64,000 bases of DNA from IMG/VR virus record IMGVR_UViG_3300028024_000007, positions 28,780 through 92,779 of that record; one strand, 5' to 3'. Within the stretch, counting starts at the first letter, position 1. Every line of letters starts with the position of its first letter. Below are positions 7,313 to 15,782 of the stretch, in pieces. Below the pieces are notes generated by a model. It searched no databases, was not told where the DNA came from, and worked only from the letters and a program-made list of their open reading frames with translations. The translations under genes were made by a program, and so were the position numbers. The stretch comes from a virus.

Positions 7313-7738
7313 ATGGCCGAGAACACCGCCATCCTGAGCCAGGAGGAGAAGACGTCGGTCCTCCTCCACATGGGCTACCAGGCCCAGCAGATGGCCTCCG
7401 CGTCGATGTCTCTGGGCATCCCGTCCGCGACCCAGCCGATGTTCCTGGTGGCGTCCGCTCTCGAGCGGATCCCCGAGTCGGCGGTGGGTGAGCTCCGGCG
7501 CACCCTGGGCCACCTCGAGCGGATAAAGGTCCGCCTGATGGACATCGTCGAGCAGCTGGACGTGAGCGAGATCGGGAACATCAAGCTCCGCGAGGACGCG
7601 ACCAACGCGCTCGAGCGCGAGTACAACCGGTGGGCCCAGCGGCTCTCAAACTTGCTCGGCGCGCCCCTGAACCCGTACGCTGAGCGCTACGCGACGACGG
7701 CCGGGGTGGGCGCGTCTCGACCAGTCATCCACTTCTGA
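7313..7738 (+). CDS. Probable head-tail connector protein
   Basis: This 141-residue protein is almost entirely alpha-helical (about 8-125), as are many phage head-tail adaptor proteins. It lies right after the capsid module and before the completion proteins. It contains a Leu-rich helix (ESAVGELRRTLGHLERIKVRL) in the middle. The identity is inferred from position and fold type only. Confidence 0.5.
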   Translation: MAENTAILSQEEKTSVLLHMGYQAQQMASASMSLGIPSATQPMFLVASALERIPESAVGELRRTLGHLERIKVRLMDIVEQLDVSEIGNIKLREDATNALEREYNRWAQRLSNLLGAPLNPYAERYATTAGVGASRPVIHF

Positions 7739-7751
7739 GGAGCAACGGCAG

Positions 7752-8252
7752 ATGAACACACGGCGAATCATCGACAAGAACAACGGGACCACTCGGACCG
7801 AGCGTTGCAATGAGCCGGCCCTCGAGACGGCGAACGCGCGGTTCGAGCAGATCGGCCAGTTCCGCGTCGACTCCCTGGCGGCCAGCCAGGCGGGCGTCGC
7901 CGAAAAGTACCAGGGGATCGACGCGAACGCCCAGACCAGCTTCGTGGCGGGGCGCGCCGGCCACATCGTCGGCCTGGCCTGGACCCTGAGCACCGCGGTC
8001 ACTGCCGGCGTGTGTACGGCCCGCGCGACGATCGCCGGCACCGCCGTGGGTGACACCGCGAACCTCGCGGCCCCCGCGACGTCGACCTCCGGCACGCTGC
8101 AGTTCGGGGTCCCGGTCGCCTTCAACGCCGGCGACAAGCTCGGCGTGAAGCACACGACTGACGGCAGCTTCACCCCGACGCCGCACGTTGGCGTCGACCT
8201 GCTCATTCGCTGGACCTCGGTCGAGCCGTCGGTCCCCGAGCAGCTCGCCTGA
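7752..8252 (+). CDS. Beta-rich structural protein
   Basis: This 166-residue protein is rich in Thr, Ala, Gly and Val and predicted as beta-sandwich, with a short polar N-terminus containing one Cys. The pattern of alternating strands (60-155) resembles capsid-fibre or decoration proteins. An AGGAG site overlaps the previous stop. No named family is recognised. Confidence 0.5.
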   Translation: MNTRRIIDKNNGTTRTERCNEPALETANARFEQIGQFRVDSLAASQAGVAEKYQGIDANAQTSFVAGRAGHIVGLAWTLSTAVTAGVCTARATIAGTAVGDTANLAAPATSTSGTLQFGVPVAFNAGDKLGVKHTTDGSFTPTPHVGVDLLIRWTSVEPSVPEQLA

Positions 8253-8269
8253 AGCGAGGGTAGGACCCC

Positions 8270-8884
8270 GTGTCGGCCGACCGGACACAGACGGGCGTCC
8301 CGGGGTCCCAGATCCCCGAGGCGTCCGGGCAGCTCGAGGGGCCGCGCGTCGACCAGGTGGCCGACACGCTGGCCTGGCGGCTGACCGGCGTGGTCGACCG
8401 GGTCCGCCGCCTCAACTCGAAGTTCGGGATCCGCCGCTGGCGCGTCTACCTGGTCCACGTGGAGTGGACGGGCGGGCGCCGGGGCAGCGGCGAGCAGAGG
8501 GAGATCTCCCGCCGGGAGATCGTCCCGCCACCGCGGGTCCGCGACGTCGACAGCATCCGCCGGGTGGTGCAGCCGACCGGGACGATCGAGGACGGCGAGG
8601 TCATCGTCGACGAGATCTCCAACCGGTTCACCGAGGACGACCTGATGGGCCGGACCCCGGACCTGCAGGACCCTGTCCTCCAGCGGACGTCACGGCGGGC
8701 GGTGGACTTCTTCTACGAGATGGTCGAGCTGCGGCCGTCGCAGCCGAAACCGGCCCGCCGGCGGTTCAGCCCACCGGTGGCGGTGCCCGAGCTCCAGCGC
8801 GACGGGCTCGGGTGGGTGGTCACGATCACGAAGCAGGACTACGACCGCGGCCGGAACGGCGGCACCCGCCGGGAGGACTTCTGA
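8270..8884 (+). CDS. Hypothetical connector/completion protein
   Basis: This 204-residue protein starts at GTG. The centre (about 35-115) alternates charged beta strands, including WRVYLVHVEWTGG and REISRREIVPPP. The C-terminus is basic. The gene is packed directly against the HK97 gp10-like gene. By position it should act in head completion or tail attachment; no family is assigned. Confidence 0.5.
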   Translation: MSADRTQTGVPGSQIPEASGQLEGPRVDQVADTLAWRLTGVVDRVRRLNSKFGIRRWRVYLVHVEWTGGRRGSGEQREISRREIVPPPRVRDVDSIRRVVQPTGTIEDGEVIVDEISNRFTEDDLMGRTPDLQDPVLQRTSRRAVDFFYEMVELRPSQPKPARRRFSPPVAVPELQRDGLGWVVTITKQDYDRGRNGGTRREDF

Positions 8885-8885
8885 C

Positions 8886-9395
8886 GTGCCGGGCCAGGTC
8901 TACAGTTTCTCAGAGATGGCGAAGGTCTACCGCGAGCACGACCGCACGGTTGAGGACGCCGTGAAGGTCATCCGCAAGACGGTGAAGGTCAGCGGCCCCC
9001 GGCGAGTCCAGGAGGTGATCTCCGCCCTGGCCAGGAAGCCGGTGGACCGCGGGACCTACCGGCGCAGCTTCCAGTACGAGGACATCGAGGGCGGAGCGAC
9101 GGTCTACAACTCCGCGCCCTACGCCGCGGTCATCGAGTACGGGCGCCGCAAGGGGGCGAAGGGCCCGCCGCTGAAGGTCCTGATGGAGTGGGTCGTGCGG
9201 AAGAAGCTCGTGGCCGGCGGCCGGAAGGCGAACCAGTCAGACGTCAGGGGCGTCGCCTGGCTCATCCAGCGCGCGATCAAGCGTCGGGGGATCCCCGGGC
9301 GCCACGTCCTGGGGATCGCCTCGCGGAACATCCAGGCGGACGTGCGGCAGGCCCTGCGAGCGGAGCTAGGAGGCGGCGGTGCCCATAACCCGTGA
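8886..9395 (+). CDS. HK97 gp10-like tail completion protein
   Basis: This 169-residue protein carries the hallmark of the HK97 gp10 neck/tail-completion family, VYNSAPYAAVIEYGRRKG (about 77-94), followed by a helical basic region and a C-terminal amphipathic helix. Such proteins join the tail tube to the connector. It starts at GTG 8886 one base after the previous stop and overlaps the next gene by 17 bases, implying translational coupling. Confidence 0.7.
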   Translation: MPGQVYSFSEMAKVYREHDRTVEDAVKVIRKTVKVSGPRRVQEVISALARKPVDRGTYRRSFQYEDIEGGATVYNSAPYAAVIEYGRRKGAKGPPLKVLMEWVVRKKLVAGGRKANQSDVRGVAWLIQRAIKRRGIPGRHVLGIASRNIQADVRQALRAELGGGGAHNP

Positions 9396-10020
9396 GCAGT
9401 TCTCCCGGATCCGCCGGTGCGACCTGGAGACGGCCATGGCGCGCGCCCTGGTGGAGCTGGTCCGGGGCCGGTCGTTCACGGCGCCGGGCGGCCCGGTCCG
9501 CCTGCTCGAGGTGTACGAGGAGTGGCCGGACCTGAACGACGGGAACGTGGCGCCGGCGGCGTGCGTCCTGCCGGACGGCGACCTGACGATCTCCGCCCCC
9601 CAGGCCACCCCGGCACTGATGGAGGACACCTGGGAGCGCCAGGGCGAGCCCGGGTTCGGGCTCTACAAGCTCGGCGAGGGGACGAAGGACTTCCTCCTGG
9701 AGGTCCGCGCGTCCTCCCCGGAGGAGCGGTCGGCCGTCGTGGGCGGGCTGGAGGACCTCCTGGCGGTCGACCCGGAGGTGCTCATGACGGACCAGGGCAC
9801 GCGCTACGGGGTCGTCGTCGAGCTCGGGGACTACTACCGCGTCCCGGCCCGGTTCACGCTCCTCAGCTCGCGCAAGCTGGACGACAGCGACAGCGCGGCC
9901 AAGAACATCGAGGAGGCGCAGCTGGTGGTCCGGTGCGACGCCCCGAAGGTCATCGTGGGTCCGGTGCAGCCGTTCAAGCTCAACCTCGTCGTGTCGACCG
10001 GCGAGGGGCCGATTCCTTGA
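9379..10020 (+). CDS. Probable tail terminator / tail completion protein
   Basis: This 213-residue protein starts at GTG with a GGAGGCGG site inside the preceding gene. An N-terminal helix (about 10-35) is followed by mixed alpha/beta sequence. Its place between the gp10-like protein and the sheath is where tail terminator genes lie. Its stop codon is part of the next TTGACG promoter. Assignment is positional. Confidence 0.5.
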   Translation: MPITREQFSRIRRCDLETAMARALVELVRGRSFTAPGGPVRLLEVYEEWPDLNDGNVAPAACVLPDGDLTISAPQATPALMEDTWERQGEPGFGLYKLGEGTKDFLLEVRASSPEERSAVVGGLEDLLAVDPEVLMTDQGTRYGVVVELGDYYRVPARFTLLSSRKLDDSDSAAKNIEEAQLVVRCDAPKVIVGPVQPFKLNLVVSTGEGPIP

Positions 10021-10046
10021 CGCCCGTTTCACGGGTAGTCCAGGAT
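10017..10046 (+). promoter_or_regulatory. TTGACG-N18-CAGGAT promoter of the sheath gene
   Basis: TTGACG (10017-10022) and CAGGAT (10041-10046) are 18 bases apart, with a short CCCGT-ttc-ACGGG inverted repeat in the spacer. A CGGAGG site precedes ATG 10065. Confidence 0.6.
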
Positions 10047-10064
10047 GGTCCGCGGAGGCCGTAG

Positions 10065-11771
10065 ATGGCATTTGTCCTGCGCCGCGACACCACGCCGACC
10101 CTAGCCGAGATCACGGCCGTCCCTCAGATCGTCATCATCGACGACACCGGCCCGGTCATCTCGATCGGGACCGCCCCCGGCATCTGCGTCTGCATCGGGG
10201 AGTTCGTGAAGGGCCCCTTCGTCCCCACCGAGATCGGATCGTCCGGCGAGCAGGCCGCCCTGTTCGGCGGGACCGTCTACAAGTACTTCAGCCAGTCCTC
10301 CGCCGGCATCCAGGACGGCTCGGCCGACGTGACCCTCTCCTCCATCGGCTACGCGCCGTGGAACGGCAACGGCAACCTGTCGCTGCTGAAGAAGCCATTC
10401 CGCCGGCTGGCGCTCCTGCGCGTCGACCACGAGGCCGTGACGGCGGACGCCGGGACGACCAAGGCCGCGCTCTCGCTGACCGTGACGGTGGCGTCGGTGG
10501 ACCAGGACGGGTCCAGCAACACGAACAAAGACATCGTCCTCCCCGCCGGCGCACGGTTCGGCTCCTCGAGCACGTTCGCCGCGTCGACCCGGGTGTTCGC
10601 GCTCTCCGGCGACTACACGATCCCCAAGGGGACCGCGCTGACGACGAACGCCGTGACCATCACGGCGCCGTGCTTCCCGATCCGCGTGGTCGAGCCGGTG
10701 GTGGCGACGGCCATCGCGGCGATCGCCAACGTGCTGGACCCCGCGCTCCCGAACGTGGCGGCCGGGACCACCATCACCGCCGTGAACAACGCGACGGTGC
10801 TCTGGCCCCAGGGCGCCGGGACGACGCTGGCGGCGCGGCTCGAGGCGCAGTACCTGGCGGCCATCAACAAGACGATCCCCGGCGACGGCGACGTGACCCC
10901 GAACATCGTGGTCAACTGGTCGGCCCGCCGGACCTCGGCGATCCGCGTGGCCCTGGTGGCGAACGCGGTGGCCTGCTCGGAGATGGGCCGCGGGAGGATG
11001 GCGGTGGTGGCGGCGGACCCGGCGGCCGACGGGACGGTGGCCTCGGCCTCCGCCGCGAAGACCGCGGCCATCGGCCTGGCCGGGTCGGACGGCTACGCCC
11101 AGCCGGCGGACCGCGCGGTCATCACCTTCCCCCACCGGAAGATCACCGTGCCGGACTTCGGGTCGGTGAACGTGACGACCGACTCCTGCTCGGCCATGGC
11201 AGCGACCCTCTCGAACATGCCGGAGGAGCAGAACCCCGGCCAGGCGAACGTCTACATCCAGGACATCACGGAGCTGGAGGACGCGTTCAAGAACAGCCCC
11301 CTGGAGAAGACCGACCACGCGAACCTGATCCGCGCGGGCGTCTGCGCGCTCTACAAGGACCGCGCGACCGGCTGGCAGTGGATGCAGGGCGTGACGGCGG
11401 CGAACAGCGCGTCCTACCCGACCCGCACCAGCATCAAGCGCCGGCGCATGGCGGACTTCATCCAGGACAGCCTGGCGGAGCAGGCCGCCCCGTACCTCAA
11501 GAGCCCCGCGACCACCGACCGGGTGGACGCCCTGGTGGCCGAGAACATCGCGTTCCTCGAGCTCCTGCTGGCGACGGCGACGCCGTCGGCGCAGCGGATC
11601 GCCGAGTACAAGGTCGACCCCGACGGCGGGAACACGAGCGCCCTCATCGCGCTCGGGATCCGCACCATCCTGGTCTACGTCCGCATCCTGCCGACGAACG
11701 ACTACATCGTCTACCGGACCCAGATCGGGGAGACGGTCGTCATCCCGGTCACCGTCCAGGCCGCCGCCTGA
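10065..11771 (+). CDS. Contractile tail sheath protein
   Basis: This 568-residue protein is the sheath subunit that contracts to drive the tube into the host. The N-terminal region has the sheath-family strand VISIGTAPGICVCIGEFVKGPF (about 32-53), the middle is a Thr/Ala/Val-rich variable beta domain (120-290), and the C-terminal conserved part includes LANTAV-like strands, a helical RRMADFIQDSL segment (about 461-471) and a terminal strand used for sheath interlocking. It has its own promoter and is followed directly by the tube gene. Length is typical. Confidence 0.9.
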   Translation: MAFVLRRDTTPTLAEITAVPQIVIIDDTGPVISIGTAPGICVCIGEFVKGPFVPTEIGSSGEQAALFGGTVYKYFSQSSAGIQDGSADVTLSSIGYAPWNGNGNLSLLKKPFRRLALLRVDHEAVTADAGTTKAALSLTVTVASVDQDGSSNTNKDIVLPAGARFGSSSTFAASTRVFALSGDYTIPKGTALTTNAVTITAPCFPIRVVEPVVATAIAAIANVLDPALPNVAAGTTITAVNNATVLWPQGAGTTLAARLEAQYLAAINKTIPGDGDVTPNIVVNWSARRTSAIRVALVANAVACSEMGRGRMAVVAADPAADGTVASASAAKTAAIGLAGSDGYAQPADRAVITFPHRKITVPDFGSVNVTTDSCSAMAATLSNMPEEQNPGQANVYIQDITELEDAFKNSPLEKTDHANLIRAGVCALYKDRATGWQWMQGVTAANSASYPTRTSIKRRRMADFIQDSLAEQAAPYLKSPATTDRVDALVAENIAFLELLLATATPSAQRIAEYKVDPDGGNTSALIALGIRTILVYVRILPTNDYIVYRTQIGETVVIPVTVQAAA

Positions 11772-11794
11772 TTTCAAAAGAGAGGAGCTGAGCA

Positions 11795-12238
11795 GTGGCT
11801 GACGAACTGAGGGTCAAGGGGCAGGAGATGCAGATCCGCCTCACCAAGGGCGGGGAGCTCCTCCGGACCATCACCGCCATCGAGAGCCTGACGCTCACCC
11901 TGAAGGTGGACATCATCCGCAAGGGGTACCAGGGCGAGACCATCGACCGGCGCGACGACATCTACCGCGGCGTCGGCGTGGAGATCGCGATCGACGCCGA
12001 GTCGCCGGACGTGATCGACCTGCTGACGGCCATCCGCGACCGGGCGGCCCGCCGCACGGCCAACGCGAACGTCCAGATCAACCTGACGTTCAGCATCAAC
12101 TTCCTCCAGAAGCGCGCCCGCATCACGGTCCCGGACCTGATGTTCCAGGACCCGAGCCTCACCAGCTCGGGCCGCGACGCGTACATCTCCCTGCGGCTCT
12201 CCGGCGAGGGGCAAGACTTCATCCCCATCGGGCAGTAG
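11795..12238 (+). CDS. Tail tube protein
   Basis: This 147-residue protein forms the inner tube beneath the sheath. It follows the sheath gene, has the expected size, and shows the tube-type pattern of beta strands with a LTLTLKVDIIRKGYQGETIDRRDDIYRG segment (about 33-60). It starts at GTG 11795 after a GAGGAGC site. Family assignment rests on position, size and strand pattern. Confidence 0.8.
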   Translation: MADELRVKGQEMQIRLTKGGELLRTITAIESLTLTLKVDIIRKGYQGETIDRRDDIYRGVGVEIAIDAESPDVIDLLTAIRDRAARRTANANVQINLTFSINFLQKRARITVPDLMFQDPSLTSSGRDAYISLRLSGEGQDFIPIGQ

Positions 12239-12288
12239 CATCGGAGCCCTGGTCCCCATCCCGGGCGACCTGAAAGGGGCACGAGAAG

Positions 12289-12669
12289 ATGAGCGACCGA
12301 GGGAGTCTGGAACCGAAGCTTCTGGCGAGGCCGGTGCTGTCAGCGACGATCCCGGAGGCGGCGCGCGCCTTCCCGGACACGGACGTGAAGACGTTCAAGA
12401 TGCGCGCGCCGACCCTGCAGAACGAGATCGACGCCGCCCGGGCGGCCGCGCTCCAGGGGGGGACGGACGTCTCCCTGAAGGCGGAGGTCATCCGCCGGTG
12501 CGTGTTCGAGATCAACGGGGTCGAGGTGAAGGACTTCGACTGGCTCGAGGGCCAGAGCCAGCAGGTCCGGATGTTCCTCGACCTCGCCATGGCCAAGCTC
12601 ACCAGCACCGGCCTCGGCAAGGAGGAGACGGACGCTTTTTTAGCCGGGATGTCGATCGGAATCGGGTGA
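12289..12669 (+). CDS. Tail assembly chaperone, short form (gpG-like)
   Basis: This 126-residue product ends at 12669 and is the normal-frame product of the chaperone gene between tube and tape measure. It is mixed alpha/beta and mostly helical at the end (90-118). The slippery sequence T TTT TTA at 12636-12642 lies eight codons before the stop, so most ribosomes would make this form. The chaperone is expected to bind the tape measure protein before tube assembly. Confidence 0.8.
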   Translation: MSDRGSLEPKLLARPVLSATIPEAARAFPDTDVKTFKMRAPTLQNEIDAARAAALQGGTDVSLKAEVIRRCVFEINGVEVKDFDWLEGQSQQVRMFLDLAMAKLTSTGLGKEETDAFLAGMSIGIG

Positions 12670-12842
12670 CCGTGGAGAGGTTCGACGCGACCCGGTTCGA
12701 GCGCGACTGCTTCAACCGGATCGCGTACATCTGCCGCTACGCCCACGTCCCCATGGTCGAGGTCCTGTCCCTGACCCGCCGCGACGCCGACCTCCTGCAG
12801 CGCGCCCTGTCCGGCATCGTCCAGGAGGAGAACGGGAAGTAA
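12289..12842 (+). CDS. Tail assembly chaperone, frameshifted long form (gpGT-like)
   Basis: A -1 slip at 12636-12642 joins codons 12289..12642 to 12642..12842 and adds 66 residues, giving 184 in total. The added part (AGC onwards, including RFERDCFNRIAYICRYAHVP) has strong third-position GC, ends one base before the tape measure ATG, and has no convincing start codon of its own. This is the conserved G/GT strategy of tailed phages. Confidence 0.8.
12636..12642 (+). promoter_or_regulatory. Programmed -1 frameshift slippery heptamer
   Basis: The heptamer T TTT TTA is in the correct phase (GCT TTT TTA in the zero frame). After a one-base slip the reading continues without a stop to 12842. The poly-T run is conspicuous in such GC-rich DNA. 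Confidence 0.85.
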
Positions 12843-12843
12843 C

Positions 12844-14583
12844 ATGGGCGAGCACGAGACGAGGGAAGTCAGGACCGAGTTCACCGCGGAGGACAAGGGC
12901 CTCCGCGGGCAGCTCTCCCAGATCTCCGGAGCGTTCGCCCACGCCGGCCACCAGACCGAGGGACTGCGCGACCGGATCCGCGACTTCCGCAAGGAGCAGG
13001 GACTGACGACGGTCGCCGTCCTGGGCCTGGGCTACGGGATCGGGTCGGTGTTCGAGCGCATCAAGGAGGAGAACGCCGAGTTCGGCCGCGCGACGAAGGG
13101 CATCGCCGGCGTCCTGTCCGGCGCGCTGAAGTTCGACGAGGGGACCACCGAGGTGAACCGCTACACGCGGTCCCTGGCCCTGGCCAAGGATGTCACGGAG
13201 GAGCTCGAGCACACGGCCGGCCGGTTCAACCTCCAGTTCACCGACGTCGCTGAGGTCTACAAGAAGACCGCGCTCGCCGCCGGTAGCATGGGCCTCTCCC
13301 AGAAGCAGGTCATGGAGCTGACGGAGAAGACGTCGGCATCCGCGGCCCGGTTCCAGATCCAGGGCGGCGACGCCGTCAACACCGTGGTCCGGGCCCTCCG
13401 GACGGGCGGCGTCCGCGGCACGGACGAGTTCTCCATCTCCCTGGACCGCCTCCTGAAGCGCATGGGGAACCTGAAGAAGATGAACCAGGAGCAGCGCTTC
13501 GGCGCCATCCAGAAGGCGCTCGGTGGGTCGGTGGAGATCGCCGACGTCATGGCCGGTGGGATCGGCGGCGCCGTCAGCCGGGCCCGGATGGTGATCGGTG
13601 AGACGCTCCGCGACCTGACGTCCCCCGTGTTCAAGGAGGTCGCCACCCGCCTCGAGTCCTGGGTGAAGCACCTGCGCGAGGCACGCGCCGGGGCGAAGCC
13701 ACTGATCGACGAGTTCTCCGGGAAGCTCCTGTCCGCGTTCAAGACGCTCGCCGACATCACGTCCACGCTCAAGGAGCACTGGATGTCGATCGGCGCGGTG
13801 GTCGCCGGGATGAAGGTCGGCGGCCTCCTGACCGGCATCGCCGGGGCGCTCGGGAGCGCCGGCGGCGCGCTCGGCGGCGGCGGCCCCCTGGGCTACCTGG
13901 GGGGCAAGCTCGGCGGGCTGGGGGGGATCGCCGGGTCCCTCGGCGCGCTGGCCCCGGCGCTGGGTGGGATCGTGACGGCGGCCGCCCTGGCGTCCATCGC
14001 CCTGAAGGGCGTCTACGACGAGTGGCAGGGGCGGAAGAAGCAGGCCGCCGACCTCGGCGGGTTCTTCTCCGAGATGGGGAAGGTCGCCGAAACGCAGCAG
14101 TACATGCAGAAGCACCTCGGTCTGTCCTCCGACCAGGCGCAGGCGGGGAAGGACTTCGCCGCGACGCACGCGGCGGCGGCGGCGGAGATCTTGAAGGCCA
14201 AGGGCCTGTTCGAGAACGGCGCCCTGGCGGTGGAGAAGTTCAACGGCGTGGTCGACTCGATGAGCGACGACGTCCGGAAGAAGTTCGCCGAGTCCCTGGG
14301 GCTGAAGGGCCTGGGCGACGTGTCGAGCGGGATGCTCGGTGCGGCCGCGACCGAGCTGTTCCAGAAGACCTACAAGCCGGTCGTGGCTGGCGCCGGCGCG
14401 GACGACGCGAACCGGAAGTTCGCGAAGCAGGTGGTGAACAACAACTTCACGGGCGGCATCCACGTCACCTGGAAGAACGAGGAGACGGACCCCGACCGGG
14501 TGTTCGTCCGGTTCATCGACCACATCGAGAACTACACCAGCCGCCGGACCCAAGCGGTGACGGCGGACCCGCTGTCGGAGTAG
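12844..14583 (+). CDS. Tail tape measure protein
   Basis: This 579-residue protein sets tail length and is ejected with DNA. It has a long helical N-terminal part (1-300), a Gly/Leu/Ala-rich hydrophobic stretch (about 316-390) typical of tape measures, and a further helical C-terminus. At roughly 1.5 angstrom per residue it predicts a fairly short tail of under 90 nm. It starts one base after the frameshifted chaperone stop. Confidence 0.85.
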   Translation: MGEHETREVRTEFTAEDKGLRGQLSQISGAFAHAGHQTEGLRDRIRDFRKEQGLTTVAVLGLGYGIGSVFERIKEENAEFGRATKGIAGVLSGALKFDEGTTEVNRYTRSLALAKDVTEELEHTAGRFNLQFTDVAEVYKKTALAAGSMGLSQKQVMELTEKTSASAARFQIQGGDAVNTVVRALRTGGVRGTDEFSISLDRLLKRMGNLKKMNQEQRFGAIQKALGGSVEIADVMAGGIGGAVSRARMVIGETLRDLTSPVFKEVATRLESWVKHLREARAGAKPLIDEFSGKLLSAFKTLADITSTLKEHWMSIGAVVAGMKVGGLLTGIAGALGSAGGALGGGGPLGYLGGKLGGLGGIAGSLGALAPALGGIVTAAALASIALKGVYDEWQGRKKQAADLGGFFSEMGKVAETQQYMQKHLGLSSDQAQAGKDFAATHAAAAAEILKAKGLFENGALAVEKFNGVVDSMSDDVRKKFAESLGLKGLGDVSSGMLGAAATELFQKTYKPVVAGAGADDANRKFAKQVVNNNFTGGIHVTWKNEETDPDRVFVRFIDHIENYTSRRTQAVTADPLSE

Positions 14584-14586
14584 TCT
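14557..14586 (+). promoter_or_regulatory. GTGACG-N18-TAGTCT promoter, leaderless
   Basis: GTGACG (14557-14562) and TAGTCT (14581-14586) are 18 bases apart. The -10 ends seven bases before ATG 14594. Confidence 0.65.
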
Positions 14587-14593
14587 GGGCAGC

Positions 14594-15775
14594 ATGCCCG
14601 GCGCAGAGCTCGACTCGCAGGCAGGCGCCTTCCAGATCCGCGTCCTGGAGGGCGAGCTGTCAGTGGCCCAGCTCCAGCCCGGGGAGACGGCCGGCGTCAT
14701 CAAGCTCTCCGGGCGGGCCGGCCCGCTCCAGGGGCTGGTCTACGAGGGGAGCCACCGGGTCAAGACGACCTACTACCCCGGCAACCAGAACGGCTCCCAG
14801 CAGGCGCTCGGCGCCACGGACAAGCCCATGGTGGTGGCGGGCGAGTGGAACGACCGGTTCCTGGGCGACGGCGCGGCCATGGGGCTGATGAACCTCCTCG
14901 ACGACGTGCGGGCGCGCGGCGTGTCGGTGGAGGTCTCCTGGGGCGGGGCCATCTCCGGCTCGAGCGCGACGGGGTCGGCGCTGGTGCGGGTGGGCGTCAT
15001 CACGAACGCGAAGTTCAGCCCGGTCCGGGTCCAGGACGTCCCCTGGGAGCTGACGTTCGAGTGGCGCGGCCGCGGGACGCCGACGGCGCCCGCCATCACG
15101 GCGACCCCGAAGCTCAACCCGCGCCAGGACGTGGCCGACGCCACGGACGACCTGGAGATGTCCTCGGCCATGTGGACGGCCTACTCGCAGGGCCCGGTGA
15201 GCCAGGTGGGGTTCTCCCAGCTGGTGGAGCAGGTGATGGCGAACGCCCAGGACTCGATCGAGACGGCGGTGGCGGCGCTGCAGAGCGGCCAGTCGGCCAT
15301 CCAGGCGGCGACCGTGATCCCCACGCAGGCGGCGCTCCGGATGATCGGGGCGGCCGAGGACGCGGTGGCGTCGGTGAGGCTCATGGAGCGGACGCTGCTC
15401 GAGACGCCCCTCCTACTGGTGGAGGTGCGCGACAGCGCGCTCGACCTCCTGCGCGTGACGGACGACGTGTTCACGCAACTGCTGCAGCACGGCCAGTCGA
15501 AGGAGACCTGCCTGCGCGTGCGGGACGGCGTGGTCGACCTGGTCGAGCCGGACGTGGTGGCGGCGGTGGACGCGCCGGCGGGGACGTCCTACCGCGACCT
15601 GGCGCTCCGCTACTACGGCGACCCGGACCTCGGGTGGGCGATCGCGCAGTTCAACGACGCGGACGGGATGTCCGTCCCATCGCAGCCGGACGGGCCCGGG
15701 GACACGCCCCCCCGCCCGACGTACATCCCCCGCGTGCAGCCCGGCGCGACGTCGGACCTGCGGGCCCAGTGCTGA
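14594..15775 (+). CDS. Baseplate / tail hub protein with LysM-like C-terminus
   Basis: This 393-residue protein follows the tape measure. The N-terminal half (1-190) is beta-rich and resembles tail-end hub adaptor proteins; a helical middle (190-300) follows; the C-terminus has a LysM-like segment, GTSYRDLALRYYGDPDLGWAIAQFND (about 334-359), as in T4 gp53- and Mu-type baseplate components. It probably connects tube and hub. It is read from a leaderless-type promoter. Confidence 0.7.
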   Translation: MPGAELDSQAGAFQIRVLEGELSVAQLQPGETAGVIKLSGRAGPLQGLVYEGSHRVKTTYYPGNQNGSQQALGATDKPMVVAGEWNDRFLGDGAAMGLMNLLDDVRARGVSVEVSWGGAISGSSATGSALVRVGVITNAKFSPVRVQDVPWELTFEWRGRGTPTAPAITATPKLNPRQDVADATDDLEMSSAMWTAYSQGPVSQVGFSQLVEQVMANAQDSIETAVAALQSGQSAIQAATVIPTQAALRMIGAAEDAVASVRLMERTLLETPLLLVEVRDSALDLLRVTDDVFTQLLQHGQSKETCLRVRDGVVDLVEPDVVAAVDAPAGTSYRDLALRYYGDPDLGWAIAQFNDADGMSVPSQPDGPGDTPPRPTYIPRVQPGATSDLRAQC

Positions 15776-15782
15776 GGTCGGA

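Noticed and set aside
10101-11777. Long reverse-strand frame opposite the sheath gene
   Set aside because: Arg/Gly/Val/Asp-rich shadow expected opposite high-GC3 coding DNA; no motifs, no ribosome-binding site.
12712-14703. Long reverse-strand frame opposite the tape measure
   Set aside because: Same GC-driven shadow; composition is Leu/Gly/Arg-rich with no family signal.
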